Shown here: in pieces, positions 1 to 7,177 of the stretch
How positions within the stretch are numbered: the first letter of the stretch is position 1
Layout of the letters: the number at the start of each line of letters is the position of its first letter
Assembly (NCBI GenBank): GCA_036788215.1
Contig: DAIQNV010000036.1
Span: forward strand, 1-33,197
DNA: 33,197 nt
Origin: DAIQNV01 sp036788215
GTDB taxonomy: Bacteria > Planctomycetota > Phycisphaerae > Phycisphaerales > UBA1924
Reading direction: 5' to 3'
Made by a program: the position numbers and the translations under genes
The notes under the pieces: generated by a model
The model's database searches: none
What the model was told of the DNA's origin: nothing
The model's input: the letters and a program-made list of their open reading frames with translations, nothing else

Positions 1-1013
1 TCGACCTGCCCGCCGATCCACCGCAGCCAGCGGTTCCGATAGTCCGAGGAATCCGCGGGCCCCACGACCTTGAGCTCGGCGAACACCTCGGGCTTCTCGG
101 GCGTCTCGCCCTTGTGGATGCGGTTGAACAGCAGGCGGACGGATTCGGCGCCCCACTCGTAATAGGGCTGGGCGATGAGCATCTGCACGCGGCCCTCGTC
201 GAGGTAGTCGAGGGCCGGGGGCAGCGGGTCCATCGAGACGATGCGGACTGTGCTGGGCACCTGGTCGAGACCGGCGGTGTCGTAGAGGGGCCAGCCCCCC
301 ATGAGGGCCCACCCGTCGATCGGGCCGTAGCGCTCATGCGCGTGACGCATCGCGGCGTTGGCGGCGGTCGCGGTCTCGGCGTGGTCGAAGATGCCGATGA
401 GCTCGATGTTCTCGTGCTCACGCGCCGCGTAGGCGGCGCCGATGACGCGGTTCCGGATGTTCTCCGCGGCGCGGTTGCCCACGAGCATCGCGACCCGCCC
501 GCCGTCCGGCATCGCTTCGGCGAGCTTGTTCAGGACCATGGCGCCGGCGTCGCGGTCGTTGACGCCGTAGTAGGCCATGCGCCGGCTTTCCGGCGCGTCG
601 GAGTCGAAGGTGACGACCTGCACGCCGCTCATGACGGCGCGGTCGATCGCGGGCGTGAGCACCGCGGGGTCGGAGCACGAGACCGCGATCCCGTCCACCC
701 CGGAAGCGATCAGCTCGCGAAGCAACTGCGCCTGGCGGGACGCGTCGTCGGAGAAGGGCGATCGCCAGATGACCTCGATCTCCACGCCGTTCTCGCGCGA
801 GAGCTGCCGGGCCTTGGCCTCAGCGCCCGACCGAGCGGCGATGTACACCGGGTTCACCGAGCTCTTGGCGACCATCCCGATCACGATCCGCTGCGGGCGA
901 TCGTTGTTGGGCTGCGAAGCCTCGGCGGCGCTCGCGGTCAAGGGGGCAACGATCGCAGCAGCAAAGCCTGCGACGATTGCAGCGAGGGTGAGGCGAGACT
1001 GGGCCCGGATCAT
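1..1013 (-). CDS. Periplasmic sugar-type ABC transporter substrate-binding protein (3' end cut off)
   Basis: The minus-strand frame opens with ATG at 1013 and stays open to the window edge, giving 337 visible codons without the C-terminus. A GGAGA Shine-Dalgarno-like sequence sits about 8 nt upstream. Residues 1-30 form a signal peptide with an Ala-rich hydrophobic core ending near ASAAEA. The mature part starts with the strand pattern RIVIGMVAKSSVNPVY and continues through LIASGVDGIAVSC, VQVVTFDSDAP and AYYGVNDRDAG. These are typical of the Peripla_BP_4 (type 1 periplasmic binding fold) family that binds ribose, galactose, rhizopine or autoinducer-2. Such proteins deliver a monosaccharide-like ligand to an ABC permease, or to a sensor, in the periplasm. 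The exact sugar cannot be read from sequence. No permease or ATPase partner is in view; it would lie to the left. The LacI-operator-like site at 1077-1090 suggests sugar-responsive control. Confidence 0.9.
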   Translation of the reverse strand, partial: MIRAQSRLTLAAIVAGFAAAIVAPLTASAAEASQPNNDRPQRIVIGMVAKSSVNPVYIAARSGAEAKARQLSRENGVEIEVIWRSPFSDDASRQAQLLRELIASGVDGIAVSCSDPAVLTPAIDRAVMSGVQVVTFDSDAPESRRMAYYGVNDRDAGAMVLNKLAEAMPDGGRVAMLVGNRAAENIRNRVIGAAYAAREHENIELIGIFDHAETATAANAAMRHAHERYGPIDGWALMGGWPLYDTAGLDQVPSTVRIVSMDPLPPALDYLDEGRVQMLIAQPYYEWGAESVRLLFNRIHKGETPEKPEVFAELKVVGPADSSDYRNRWLRWIGGQV

Positions 1014-1076
1014 GTGAGCGTCTCCGTTGCGAAACGATGGCACGCCCGGGTCACGGCTTGGTGCAAACCCCGGGTC

Positions 1077-1090
1077 TGTAAACGCATACT
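1077..1090 (-). promoter_or_regulatory. LacI/GalR-type operator-like near-palindrome upstream of the sugar-binding protein gene
   Basis: The plus strand reads TGTAAACGCATACT, which matches 11 of 14 positions of the idealised LacI-family palindrome TGTAAACGTTTACA, including the central CG step. On the minus strand it overlaps a weak -10-like hexamer TAGTAT (1086-1091) lying 64 nt or more before the start codon of the binding-protein gene. No good -35 hexamer is visible. This placement fits a repressor site over a promoter, but the motif was found by eye and only one copy is present. Confidence 0.3.
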
Positions 1091-1148
1091 ACCACCCCAG
1101 CCGGGCTCCGGCACCCGCCAGAGGTCGAACGGCGGGGTCCGATCCGGG

Positions 1149-1529
1149 TCAGGCGGGCTGGAAGAGGGCCGCCGGTGCACCCGCGGGGTCCCGGATGATG
1201 GCGTAGCGGGCACCGCCCATGAACCGGGGACCCATGAGGAGTTCGCCCCCTCTCGCTTCGCAGGCGACCAGCGCCGCGTCGAGGTCATCGACGGTGATGT
1301 AGATCAGCCATGCGGGGCCGATCAGGTCGTGGATCTCTGCGTTGGGGCCCCGGGCGTGGCAAACGCCGGCGACGGGTTCGCCGTCCCTGGTCATGCTGAA
1401 ATCGGCATAGCCCCCCATGTCGACGGGCTCGGGCTCCCAGCCCGCGACCGCAGCGTAGAAGTCCCTGACCGGCTGAGCGTCAGGGACGGTGAGGTCGATC
1501 CAGCCGATGCGTCCGGTGGGCGTAGGCAT
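1149..1529 (-). CDS. VOC-family (glyoxalase/bleomycin-resistance-like) protein
   Basis: This 126-residue protein has the single vicinal-oxygen-chelate module layout. The N-terminal GRIGWIDLTVPDAQPVRDFY segment is the usual first beta strand and helix, followed by GWEPEPVDMGGYADFSM. A second half begins at WLIYITVDDLDAALVACEARGGELL and ends with ARYAIIRDPAGAPAALFQ. The D-P-x-G near the end is the classic VOC C-terminal turn. Family members bind a metal or a small hydrophobic ligand as enzymes, antibiotic-binding proteins or regulators, so no substrate can be assigned. The expected metal-ligand positions are poorly conserved: the first strand carries D rather than H or Q. The start is ATG at 1529. 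No strong ribosome-binding site is visible. It lies 74 bp downstream of sucB and 135 bp upstream of the sugar-binding protein gene, with no obvious functional tie to either. Confidence 0.85.
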   Translation of the reverse strand: MPTPTGRIGWIDLTVPDAQPVRDFYAAVAGWEPEPVDMGGYADFSMTRDGEPVAGVCHARGPNAEIHDLIGPAWLIYITVDDLDAALVACEARGGELLMGPRFMGGARYAIIRDPAGAPAALFQPA

Positions 1530-1603
1530 GCAGTCAGGGTACGGCGCAGCACTCGACAGGCGATCGAGGGCTCGGACAAATCACCCGCTCGTCCCTGACG
1601 CGA

Positions 1604-2953
1604 TCAGATCTCGAGCATGAGCCGGGTCGGGTTCTCGATCGCGTTCTTGATGTGGACGAGGAACTGCACCGCCTCGGCACCGTCCACGATCCGGTGGTCA
1701 TAGCTGAGCGCGAGGTACATCATCGGACGAAGCGCGATGTTGCCGGAACCCTCCGGGTACTCCATCGGGCGCCTCTTGATCCCGTGCATGCCCAGGATGG
1801 CGGACTGGGGCGGGTTGAGGATGGGCGTCGAGAGGAGCGAGCCGAAGACACCACCGTTGGTGATGGTGAAGGTGCCGCCCTGCATCTCGTCGAGCCCGAG
1901 CTTCCCGTCCTTGGCGCGTGTGCCGTAGTCCTTGATCTGCGACTCGATGTCGGCGAACGACAGCTCGGCGCAGTTGCGCAGCACGGGCACGACGAGGCCC
2001 TTGGGGCTCGAGACCGCGATGGCGATGTCGTGGTAGTCGTGGTTCTCGATGGCGGGCTTGCCGTCCTCGCCCGCGACGATGTAGGCGTTGATCTTCGGGA
2101 ACGCCTTGAGAGCGCCGACGGTCGCCTTGACGAAGAAGCTCATGAAGCCCAGGCCGATGCCATGGGTTTCCGCGAACTCGTCCTTGAACTTCTTGCGCAG
2201 GTCCATGACCTCGCCCATGTCGACCTCGTTGAAGGTCGTGAGCATGGCGGCGGTCTGCTGCGCCTCGACCAGGCGCGCCGCGACCCGCTGGCGGAGCGGG
2301 GACATCTTCTCGCGCGACACGCCACGCGAAGGACCGGCGGACGCGGGCGCCTGCTGGCTCCGCTCGCCGCCCGTCGAACGCATCGCCGCCAGCACGTCCT
2401 GCTCGCGGATGCGCCCGCTGGGCCCGGTGCCGGTGACGGACTTCAGGTCGATCCCGTTCTCTGCAGCGAGCTTCCTCGCGAGGGGCGTGGAGCGGATGTC
2501 GCCGGCGGGCGCCGTCGTCGCGGCTCCGTTCGTCTCGCGGCCCCGGTCGGCGGGCGTGTCCTGCGTCTTGCCGCCATTCGCCGGCGCGCCGTTGGTCTCG
2601 CGGGCCGCCGGTCGTTCGGGTTCCTTGGTCGCGGTGGCGGGCTTGGCGTCCTGGTTGGCCTCGCCCCCCGCCTGCGCCTTTTTGTCCGCGGAGCCGGCCC
2701 CGCCCCCGGGCTTCTCGGCGGACTCATCGATGGAGCCGACGACCGCGCCGACCTCGACCGTGTCGCCCTCCGCGGCGCCGTGCCTGACGATGCCGGCCGC
2801 GGGCGCGGGCAGTTCCATGGTGATCTTGTCGGTCTCGAGCTCGAGGACCGTCTCGTCGCGCTCGACCCACTCGCCCTCGGCCTTGGTCCACGCGGCGATG
2901 ACGCCGCTCGTGACGCTCTCACCGACGGTCGGGATGACGATGTCCGTAGCCAT
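1604..2953 (-). CDS. sucB: Dihydrolipoyllysine succinyltransferase, E2 of 2-oxoglutarate dehydrogenase
   Basis: This 449-residue E2 protein moves the succinyl group from E1 to CoA in the TCA cycle. Domains in order: a lipoyl domain (about 1-77) with the lipoylated lysine K43 in ETDKI; a long Ala/Pro/Gly/Lys-rich linker (about 78-152); a peripheral subunit-binding domain (about 153-192, STPLARKLAAENGIDL to GPSGRIREQDVL); and a catalytic acyltransferase domain to the C-terminus. The catalytic signature is SYDHRIVDG, with H420 and D424. The C-terminus RLMLEI is typical of E2o. The ATG at 2953 follows the sucA stop by 5 bp, and an AAGGA sequence inside the end of sucA can serve as ribosome-binding site, so the two genes are co-transcribed. 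No E3 (lpd) gene is in the window. Confidence 0.97.
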   Translation of the reverse strand: MATDIVIPTVGESVTSGVIAAWTKAEGEWVERDETVLELETDKITMELPAPAAGIVRHGAAEGDTVEVGAVVGSIDESAEKPGGGAGSADKKAQAGGEANQDAKPATATKEPERPAARETNGAPANGGKTQDTPADRGRETNGAATTAPAGDIRSTPLARKLAAENGIDLKSVTGTGPSGRIREQDVLAAMRSTGGERSQQAPASAGPSRGVSREKMSPLRQRVAARLVEAQQTAAMLTTFNEVDMGEVMDLRKKFKDEFAETHGIGLGFMSFFVKATVGALKAFPKINAYIVAGEDGKPAIENHDYHDIAIAVSSPKGLVVPVLRNCAELSFADIESQIKDYGTRAKDGKLGLDEMQGGTFTITNGGVFGSLLSTPILNPPQSAILGMHGIKRRPMEYPEGSGNIALRPMMYLALSYDHRIVDGAEAVQFLVHIKNAIENPTRLMLEI

Positions 2954-2958
2954 GAAGC

Positions 2959-5900
2959 TCAGTCCTTTTTCGCGTCGGCTTCGGGCTTGGGCCCGACGGC
3001 GCTGGCGATGATCTGCTCCTGCTCGATCTTATGGACGCGCTTGGAGCCCACAGCGGGGCTGGCGGCGCTCGGGCGGCCGATGTACCTCGGTCGCTCGATC
3101 CCGAGGTGGGTCTGCATCTGGTCGGAGATGAAGAGGAACCCCGCCATGTTGCGGGGCTCTTCCTGCACCCAGAACACCTCCGCGTCCTTCGGGTAGCGGG
3201 CGAGGATCTCCCGCGCCAGCTCCGCGTGGAAGGGGTAGAGCTGCTCGATGCGCACGATCGCGGTGTCGTCCCGGCCGATCGCGTCGCGCCGCTCCGCGAG
3301 CTCGTGATAGATCTTGCCGCAGCAGAAGAGGATGCGCTTGACCTTTGCGCGATCGGCGTTGCGATCGGTGAACGCCGGGTCATCCATGATGTTCTGGAAG
3401 TGACCCTGGGTCAGGTCGCCGACCTTGCCCGTCGGGATGCGGAGCATGCTCTTGGGCGTGAAGACGATGAGCGGCTTGCGGAACGGACGCTTGAGCTGGC
3501 GCCGGAACATGTGGAAGCACTGCCCGGCGGTGGTCGGGTAGACGACCTGCATGTTGTTGCCGCCGCAGAGCTTCAGGAAGCGCTCGATGCGTCCGGAGCT
3601 GTGCTCGGGCCCCTGGCCCTCGTAGCCATGGGGCAGCAGCAGCGTGAGCCCGGACCACCGCTCCCACTTGGCCTCAGCGGTCGCGATGAACTGGTCGATG
3701 ATGACCTGCGCCCCGTTGACGAAGTCGCCGAACTGGGCCTCCCACATGACGAGCATGTTGGGATCGGCGAGCGAGTAGCCATACTCAAACCCGACGACCG
3801 CCTGCTCGGACAGGGGGCTGTCGTACACGCACAGGCGGGCCTGGCGGGGCTTCCCGTCGGAGCCCGGGGAGCCGGCGGGGGTCTCGGTGCCCGGTTCGCC
3901 CAGGTCCCGCATGTGGTTGAGAGGCGTGTAGGGCTTGCCCGTCTCCGTGTCGTACACCACCGCGTGCCGATGAGAGAACGTCCCGCGCCGCGAGTCCTGC
4001 CCGCTGAGTCGCAGGGGGTGGCCCTCGAGCAGGAGCGTCCCGAACGCGAGCGCTTCCGCATCCGCGTAGCTCAGCTCATCGCTCTCGAAAAGCTTCGACC
4101 GCGACTCGAAGAGGGGCTGCAGCTTCTTGTTGAGCTCGAAGTCATCCGGCACCTTGCCCAGCGCTTCCGCCACCTCCCGCAGGGCTTCCGCGGTGACCGC
4201 GGTATGCCCCGGCTCAAAGGTGAACCCGCCCCCGAGACCCTGCCAGCGGGCGCTGCCCGGATCGATCGTCGGGTCGTGCGGGCTGGCCTTGGCCATCGCC
4301 TGGGCCTGCTCGAGCGCCTCGTCGAGGCGGAAGCGGATCGCCTCCACATCGGCCTGGTTGATGACCTGCTGGTCGAGGAGGTCCTTCGAATAGAGCTCCA
4401 GGACGCCCTTGCGCTGCTTGATGAGCTTGGCGAGGATCGGCTGGGTGAAGCTCTGCTCGTCCTGCTCGTTGTGCCCGTACTTGCGGTAGCACTGCAGGTC
4501 GATGAAGACGTCGGCCCTGAACTCCTGGCGGTACTCCATCGCCATCTGCGCAACGGAGACAACCGCCTCGGGGTCCTCTCCGTTGACATGGAAGATCGGG
4601 GCGTCGATGAACTTGCCGATGTCGGTGCAGTACCGGCTCGTCCGCCCGTCCTTGGGGCTCGTGGTGAAGCCGATCTGGTTGTTCACGACGACGTGCACCG
4701 TGCCGCCGGTGGTGTAGCCCTCCAGCTGGCTGAAGTTCAGCACCTCCTGCACGATGCCCTGGCCCGCGATCGCCGCGTCGCCATGGATCACGACGGGCAC
4801 CACCCGCGTCCGCTCCGTGTCGGCCCGCAGGCGCTGCTTGGCCCGGCACCGGCCGGTGACCACCGCGTCGACAGCCTCGAGGTGGCTGGGGTTGCTCGCC
4901 ATCGCGAGGTGCAGCATCTTGCCCGAGGGGAAGCGGCGCGTGCCCGAGTACCCCCGGTGATACTTCACATCGCCGCCGCCGTCCTCGAAGTCGTCGACCC
5001 AGGTCTCCTCGAACTCGGTGAAGATCTGCTGGTAGCTCTTGCCCAGCGTGTTGTTCAGCACGTTGAGCCGGCCCCGGTGGGCCATGCCCAGCACGATCTC
5101 CTCGACGCCCAGTCCGCTCGCGGATTCGAGCAGCCGGTCGAGCAGCGGGATCAGGCTCTCCGAACCCTCGAGGCTGAACCGCTTCTCGCCCGGGTACCGC
5201 TTGCCCAGGAAACGCTCGAAGAGCGCCGCCTTGGTCAGCAACTCCAGCAGGTGCGCCCGCTCGCGCCGGTCGAGCGCGATGCGCCCCCCGACCCGCTCGA
5301 AGCGCTCGAAGACCCACCCCCGACGCTCCTCGTTCTGGATGTGCGCCGCTTCGAGCCCGATCGCGCCGCAATAGGTCGACTCGAGGCGGTCGATGACCGC
5401 GCGGAGCTCCGCGTCGTTGCCGAGGCCCAGCCCCTCCGCGTCGACGGACCGGTGCAGGTCCGCGTCGGACAGATTGTGGTAATCGAGGCTCAAGGTCTCG
5501 GGCCGCTCCCCGTGCCGCCCGAAAGGATCGAGCGACGCGGACAGGTGCCCGTGGGCGCGGTAGCAGCCGATCAGGTCGTCCACGACCGCCTGGAAGTGAC
5601 TCGCCCGACCCGCGACCTGCCCCCGCCCGGGCGTGATCCGCGCGCGATCCATGGAGGAAGGCTGGGCGGACACCGCGTGCCCCGCCGCCCCGTTGACCTT
5701 GGACGCACCGTTGGTCGCGGTCGCCGGGGCCGGCACCGGTGCCGCAGCGGGCGCCGCCGGCGCGTTCGGTACCCCCGCCCCTCCCGCGGCGGTGGAGAGA
5801 CGGAGCTCCCCCGCCATCGCGAGGTCAAACCCGGCGAAGAACATCCGCATGTCTTCGGAAAGCGACGCCGGATCGGAGCGGTAGAGCTGGTACTGGCGCT

Positions 5901-5961
5901 CGATGTAGTCGGCGCTCCACCCGTTCACGGAATGCGGGATGGCCCGCGGCGCGGTGGTCAT
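2959..5961 (-). CDS. sucA: 2-oxoglutarate dehydrogenase E1 component
   Basis: This thiamine-diphosphate enzyme decarboxylates 2-oxoglutarate and succinylates the E2 lipoyl group. From ATG 5961 it is 1,000 residues. The N-terminal E2-docking segment (WSADYIERQYQLYRSDPASL) is followed by an Ala/Pro-rich linker. The TPP domain has GMAHRGRLNVLNNTLGK, YHRGYSGTRRFPSGK, SNPSHLEAVDAVVTG and the block IHGDAAIAGQGIVQEVLN, which closely match SucA. The C-terminal transketolase-like part ends with WVQEEPRNMAGFLF. The frame extends upstream to a GTG at 6024. I prefer ATG 5961 because it gives the normal E1o N-terminus; the extra 21 residues look like translated leader. The gene begins 253 bp after pstB, so it probably has its own promoter, and it is followed directly by sucB. 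Confidence 0.96.
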   Translation of the reverse strand: MTTAPRAIPHSVNGWSADYIERQYQLYRSDPASLSEDMRMFFAGFDLAMAGELRLSTAAGGAGVPNAPAAPAAAPVPAPATATNGASKVNGAAGHAVSAQPSSMDRARITPGRGQVAGRASHFQAVVDDLIGCYRAHGHLSASLDPFGRHGERPETLSLDYHNLSDADLHRSVDAEGLGLGNDAELRAVIDRLESTYCGAIGLEAAHIQNEERRGWVFERFERVGGRIALDRRERAHLLELLTKAALFERFLGKRYPGEKRFSLEGSESLIPLLDRLLESASGLGVEEIVLGMAHRGRLNVLNNTLGKSYQQIFTEFEETWVDDFEDGGGDVKYHRGYSGTRRFPSGKMLHLAMASNPSHLEAVDAVVTGRCRAKQRLRADTERTRVVPVVIHGDAAIAGQGIVQEVLNFSQLEGYTTGGTVHVVVNNQIGFTTSPKDGRTSRYCTDIGKFIDAPIFHVNGEDPEAVVSVAQMAMEYRQEFRADVFIDLQCYRKYGHNEQDEQSFTQPILAKLIKQRKGVLELYSKDLLDQQVINQADVEAIRFRLDEALEQAQAMAKASPHDPTIDPGSARWQGLGGGFTFEPGHTAVTAEALREVAEALGKVPDDFELNKKLQPLFESRSKLFESDELSYADAEALAFGTLLLEGHPLRLSGQDSRRGTFSHRHAVVYDTETGKPYTPLNHMRDLGEPGTETPAGSPGSDGKPRQARLCVYDSPLSEQAVVGFEYGYSLADPNMLVMWEAQFGDFVNGAQVIIDQFIATAEAKWERWSGLTLLLPHGYEGQGPEHSSGRIERFLKLCGGNNMQVVYPTTAGQCFHMFRRQLKRPFRKPLIVFTPKSMLRIPTGKVGDLTQGHFQNIMDDPAFTDRNADRAKVKRILFCCGKIYHELAERRDAIGRDDTAIVRIEQLYPFHAELAREILARYPKDAEVFWVQEEPRNMAGFLFISDQMQTHLGIERPRYIGRPSAASPAVGSKRVHKIEQEQIIASAVGPKPEADAKKD

Positions 5962-6214
5962 GGTTCGGTCTCTATCGACGGTGTCAGACCGTGCAATCTT
6001 GTCCCCTGTCAGGGGCAGTGTCACCCGGCGCGCACCCGCTCCGGGCAGGATTCATCCTACCCCTCACGATCGGTTCCCTCGCCGCCCGGCCTTGGCAAAT
6101 CCGTGCAATCGGCGTCGGGCGGGGGGGATGGCGGGGGGTCGCCCGTCCGGGATGCCCCCCGGAGGGTCGGTAGGGCCGGGCGAGGGCGGGGCGCGATCCG
6201 GGCCGGCGGAGGGA
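5962..6214 (-). other. pstB-sucA intergenic region with a palindromic leader
   Basis: This 253 bp gap contains no gene I can support. Near sucA lies a perfect inverted repeat CCCCTG-T-CAGGGG (6004-6016). On the coding strand there are three TGACA words nearby (complementary to TGTCA at 5982, 6007 and 6019). Close to pstB is a G/C-rich stem TCCGGG/CCCGGA (6146-6163, 6-base loop) without a T-tract, which is at best a weak terminator for the pst genes. A short inverted repeat AGGAT-TC-ATCCT also lies further up the sucA leader. No convincing -35/-10 pair was found by eye. These elements may be regulator sites for sucAB, but the evidence is positional only. Confidence 0.35.
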
Positions 6215-7177
6215 TTACCCGAACCGCCCGGTCACGTACTGCTCGGTCTCCGCCAGGCGGGGCTGCTGGAACACGGACTCGGTGGGTCCATACTCGACCA
6301 GGCGACCCAGGTACATGAAGGCGGTGAACCGGGAAACCCGGGCCGCCTGCTGCATGTTGTGGGTCACGATCAGGACCGTGTACCGCTCGGAGATCTCCGC
6401 GATCAGTTCCTCGACCTTCCCCGTCGCGATCGGGTCCAGGGCGGAGCAGGGCTCGTCGAGCAGAAGCACCTCGGGGTCGGCCACGATCGCGCGGGCGATG
6501 CAAAGTCGCTGCTGCTGCCCCCCGGAAAGGCCCAGGGCGGACTGCTTGAGCCGGTCCTTGGCCTCGTCCCAGAGCGCCGCGCCGCGGAGGGCCCGCTCGC
6601 AGGCCTCCGCGAGGACCTTCTTGCGGTTCTCGCCATCGATGCGGAGCGGGTAGACCACATTCTCGAAGATGGACATCGGGAAAGGGTTGGGCTTCTGGAA
6701 CACCATCCCGAGACGCTTGCGCAGCTGGATGACATCGACATCCGGGGCGTAGGTCGAAGAGCCGTTGAGCAGCATCCGCCCCGTGGTCCGGACCCCGTCG
6801 ATGAGGTCGTTCAGGCGGTTCACGCTGCGAAGAAGCGTGCTCTTCCCGCAGCCCGAGGGCCCGATCAGGGCGGTCACGTTTCCCCGGGTCACGGGCATCG
6901 AGACCTCGTGCAGCGCCTGGGCCTTCCCGTACCACAGGTTGAAATCCTCGATATCGAGGACCGTCGGCTCAGCCAGGACCGCCTCGTGGATCACCGCGTC
7001 GACGTGCTCGCCGGCGCGGATCGCGTCGAGCACCGGCGTGCCGGTGCGACGGTTGCCGACGCCGGTAACGGTGCGGCCCTCGACGCGGACCTCGTGCTTG
7101 ATCTCGGGCTTGGACATGGTCGTCATCGACGGGGTCTCCGGGTCGCGCGGATCGCGTGTGCCTGCGTTCGAACTCAT
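6215..7177 (-). CDS. pstB: Phosphate ABC transporter ATP-binding protein
   Basis: The product is the cytoplasmic ATPase of the Pst high-affinity phosphate importer, 320 residues from ATG 7177. The start is fixed by an ATGA overlap with the pstA stop (7174-7177). The longer upstream frame is only pstA read out of frame. Motifs: Walker A GPSGCGKST (106-114), Q-loop in GMVFQKPNPFPMSIFENV, signature LSGGQQQRLCIARA (217-230), Walker B VLLLDEP (237-243) and H-loop VTHN with H273. The block KPNPFPMSI is characteristic of PstB. It has an N-terminal extension of about 70 residues before the core (LDIEDFNLWYGKAQAL) compared with the usual 250-260-residue protein. The extension is charged and of unknown role. 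It is the last gene of the pst set; no phoU follows it. Confidence 0.96.
   Translation of the reverse strand: MSSNAGTRDPRDPETPSMTTMSKPEIKHEVRVEGRTVTGVGNRRTGTPVLDAIRAGEHVDAVIHEAVLAEPTVLDIEDFNLWYGKAQALHEVSMPVTRGNVTALIGPSGCGKSTLLRSVNRLNDLIDGVRTTGRMLLNGSSTYAPDVDVIQLRKRLGMVFQKPNPFPMSIFENVVYPLRIDGENRKKVLAEACERALRGAALWDEAKDRLKQSALGLSGGQQQRLCIARAIVADPEVLLLDEPCSALDPIATGKVEELIAEISERYTVLIVTHNMQQAARVSRFTAFMYLGRLVEYGPTESVFQQPRLAETEQYVTGRFG

Noticed and set aside
5962..6024. Extended sucA start at GTG 6024
   Set aside because: The extra residues do not resemble E1o N-termini, and they would translate through the palindromic leader. ATG 5961 fits better, though the ribosome-binding site is weak.
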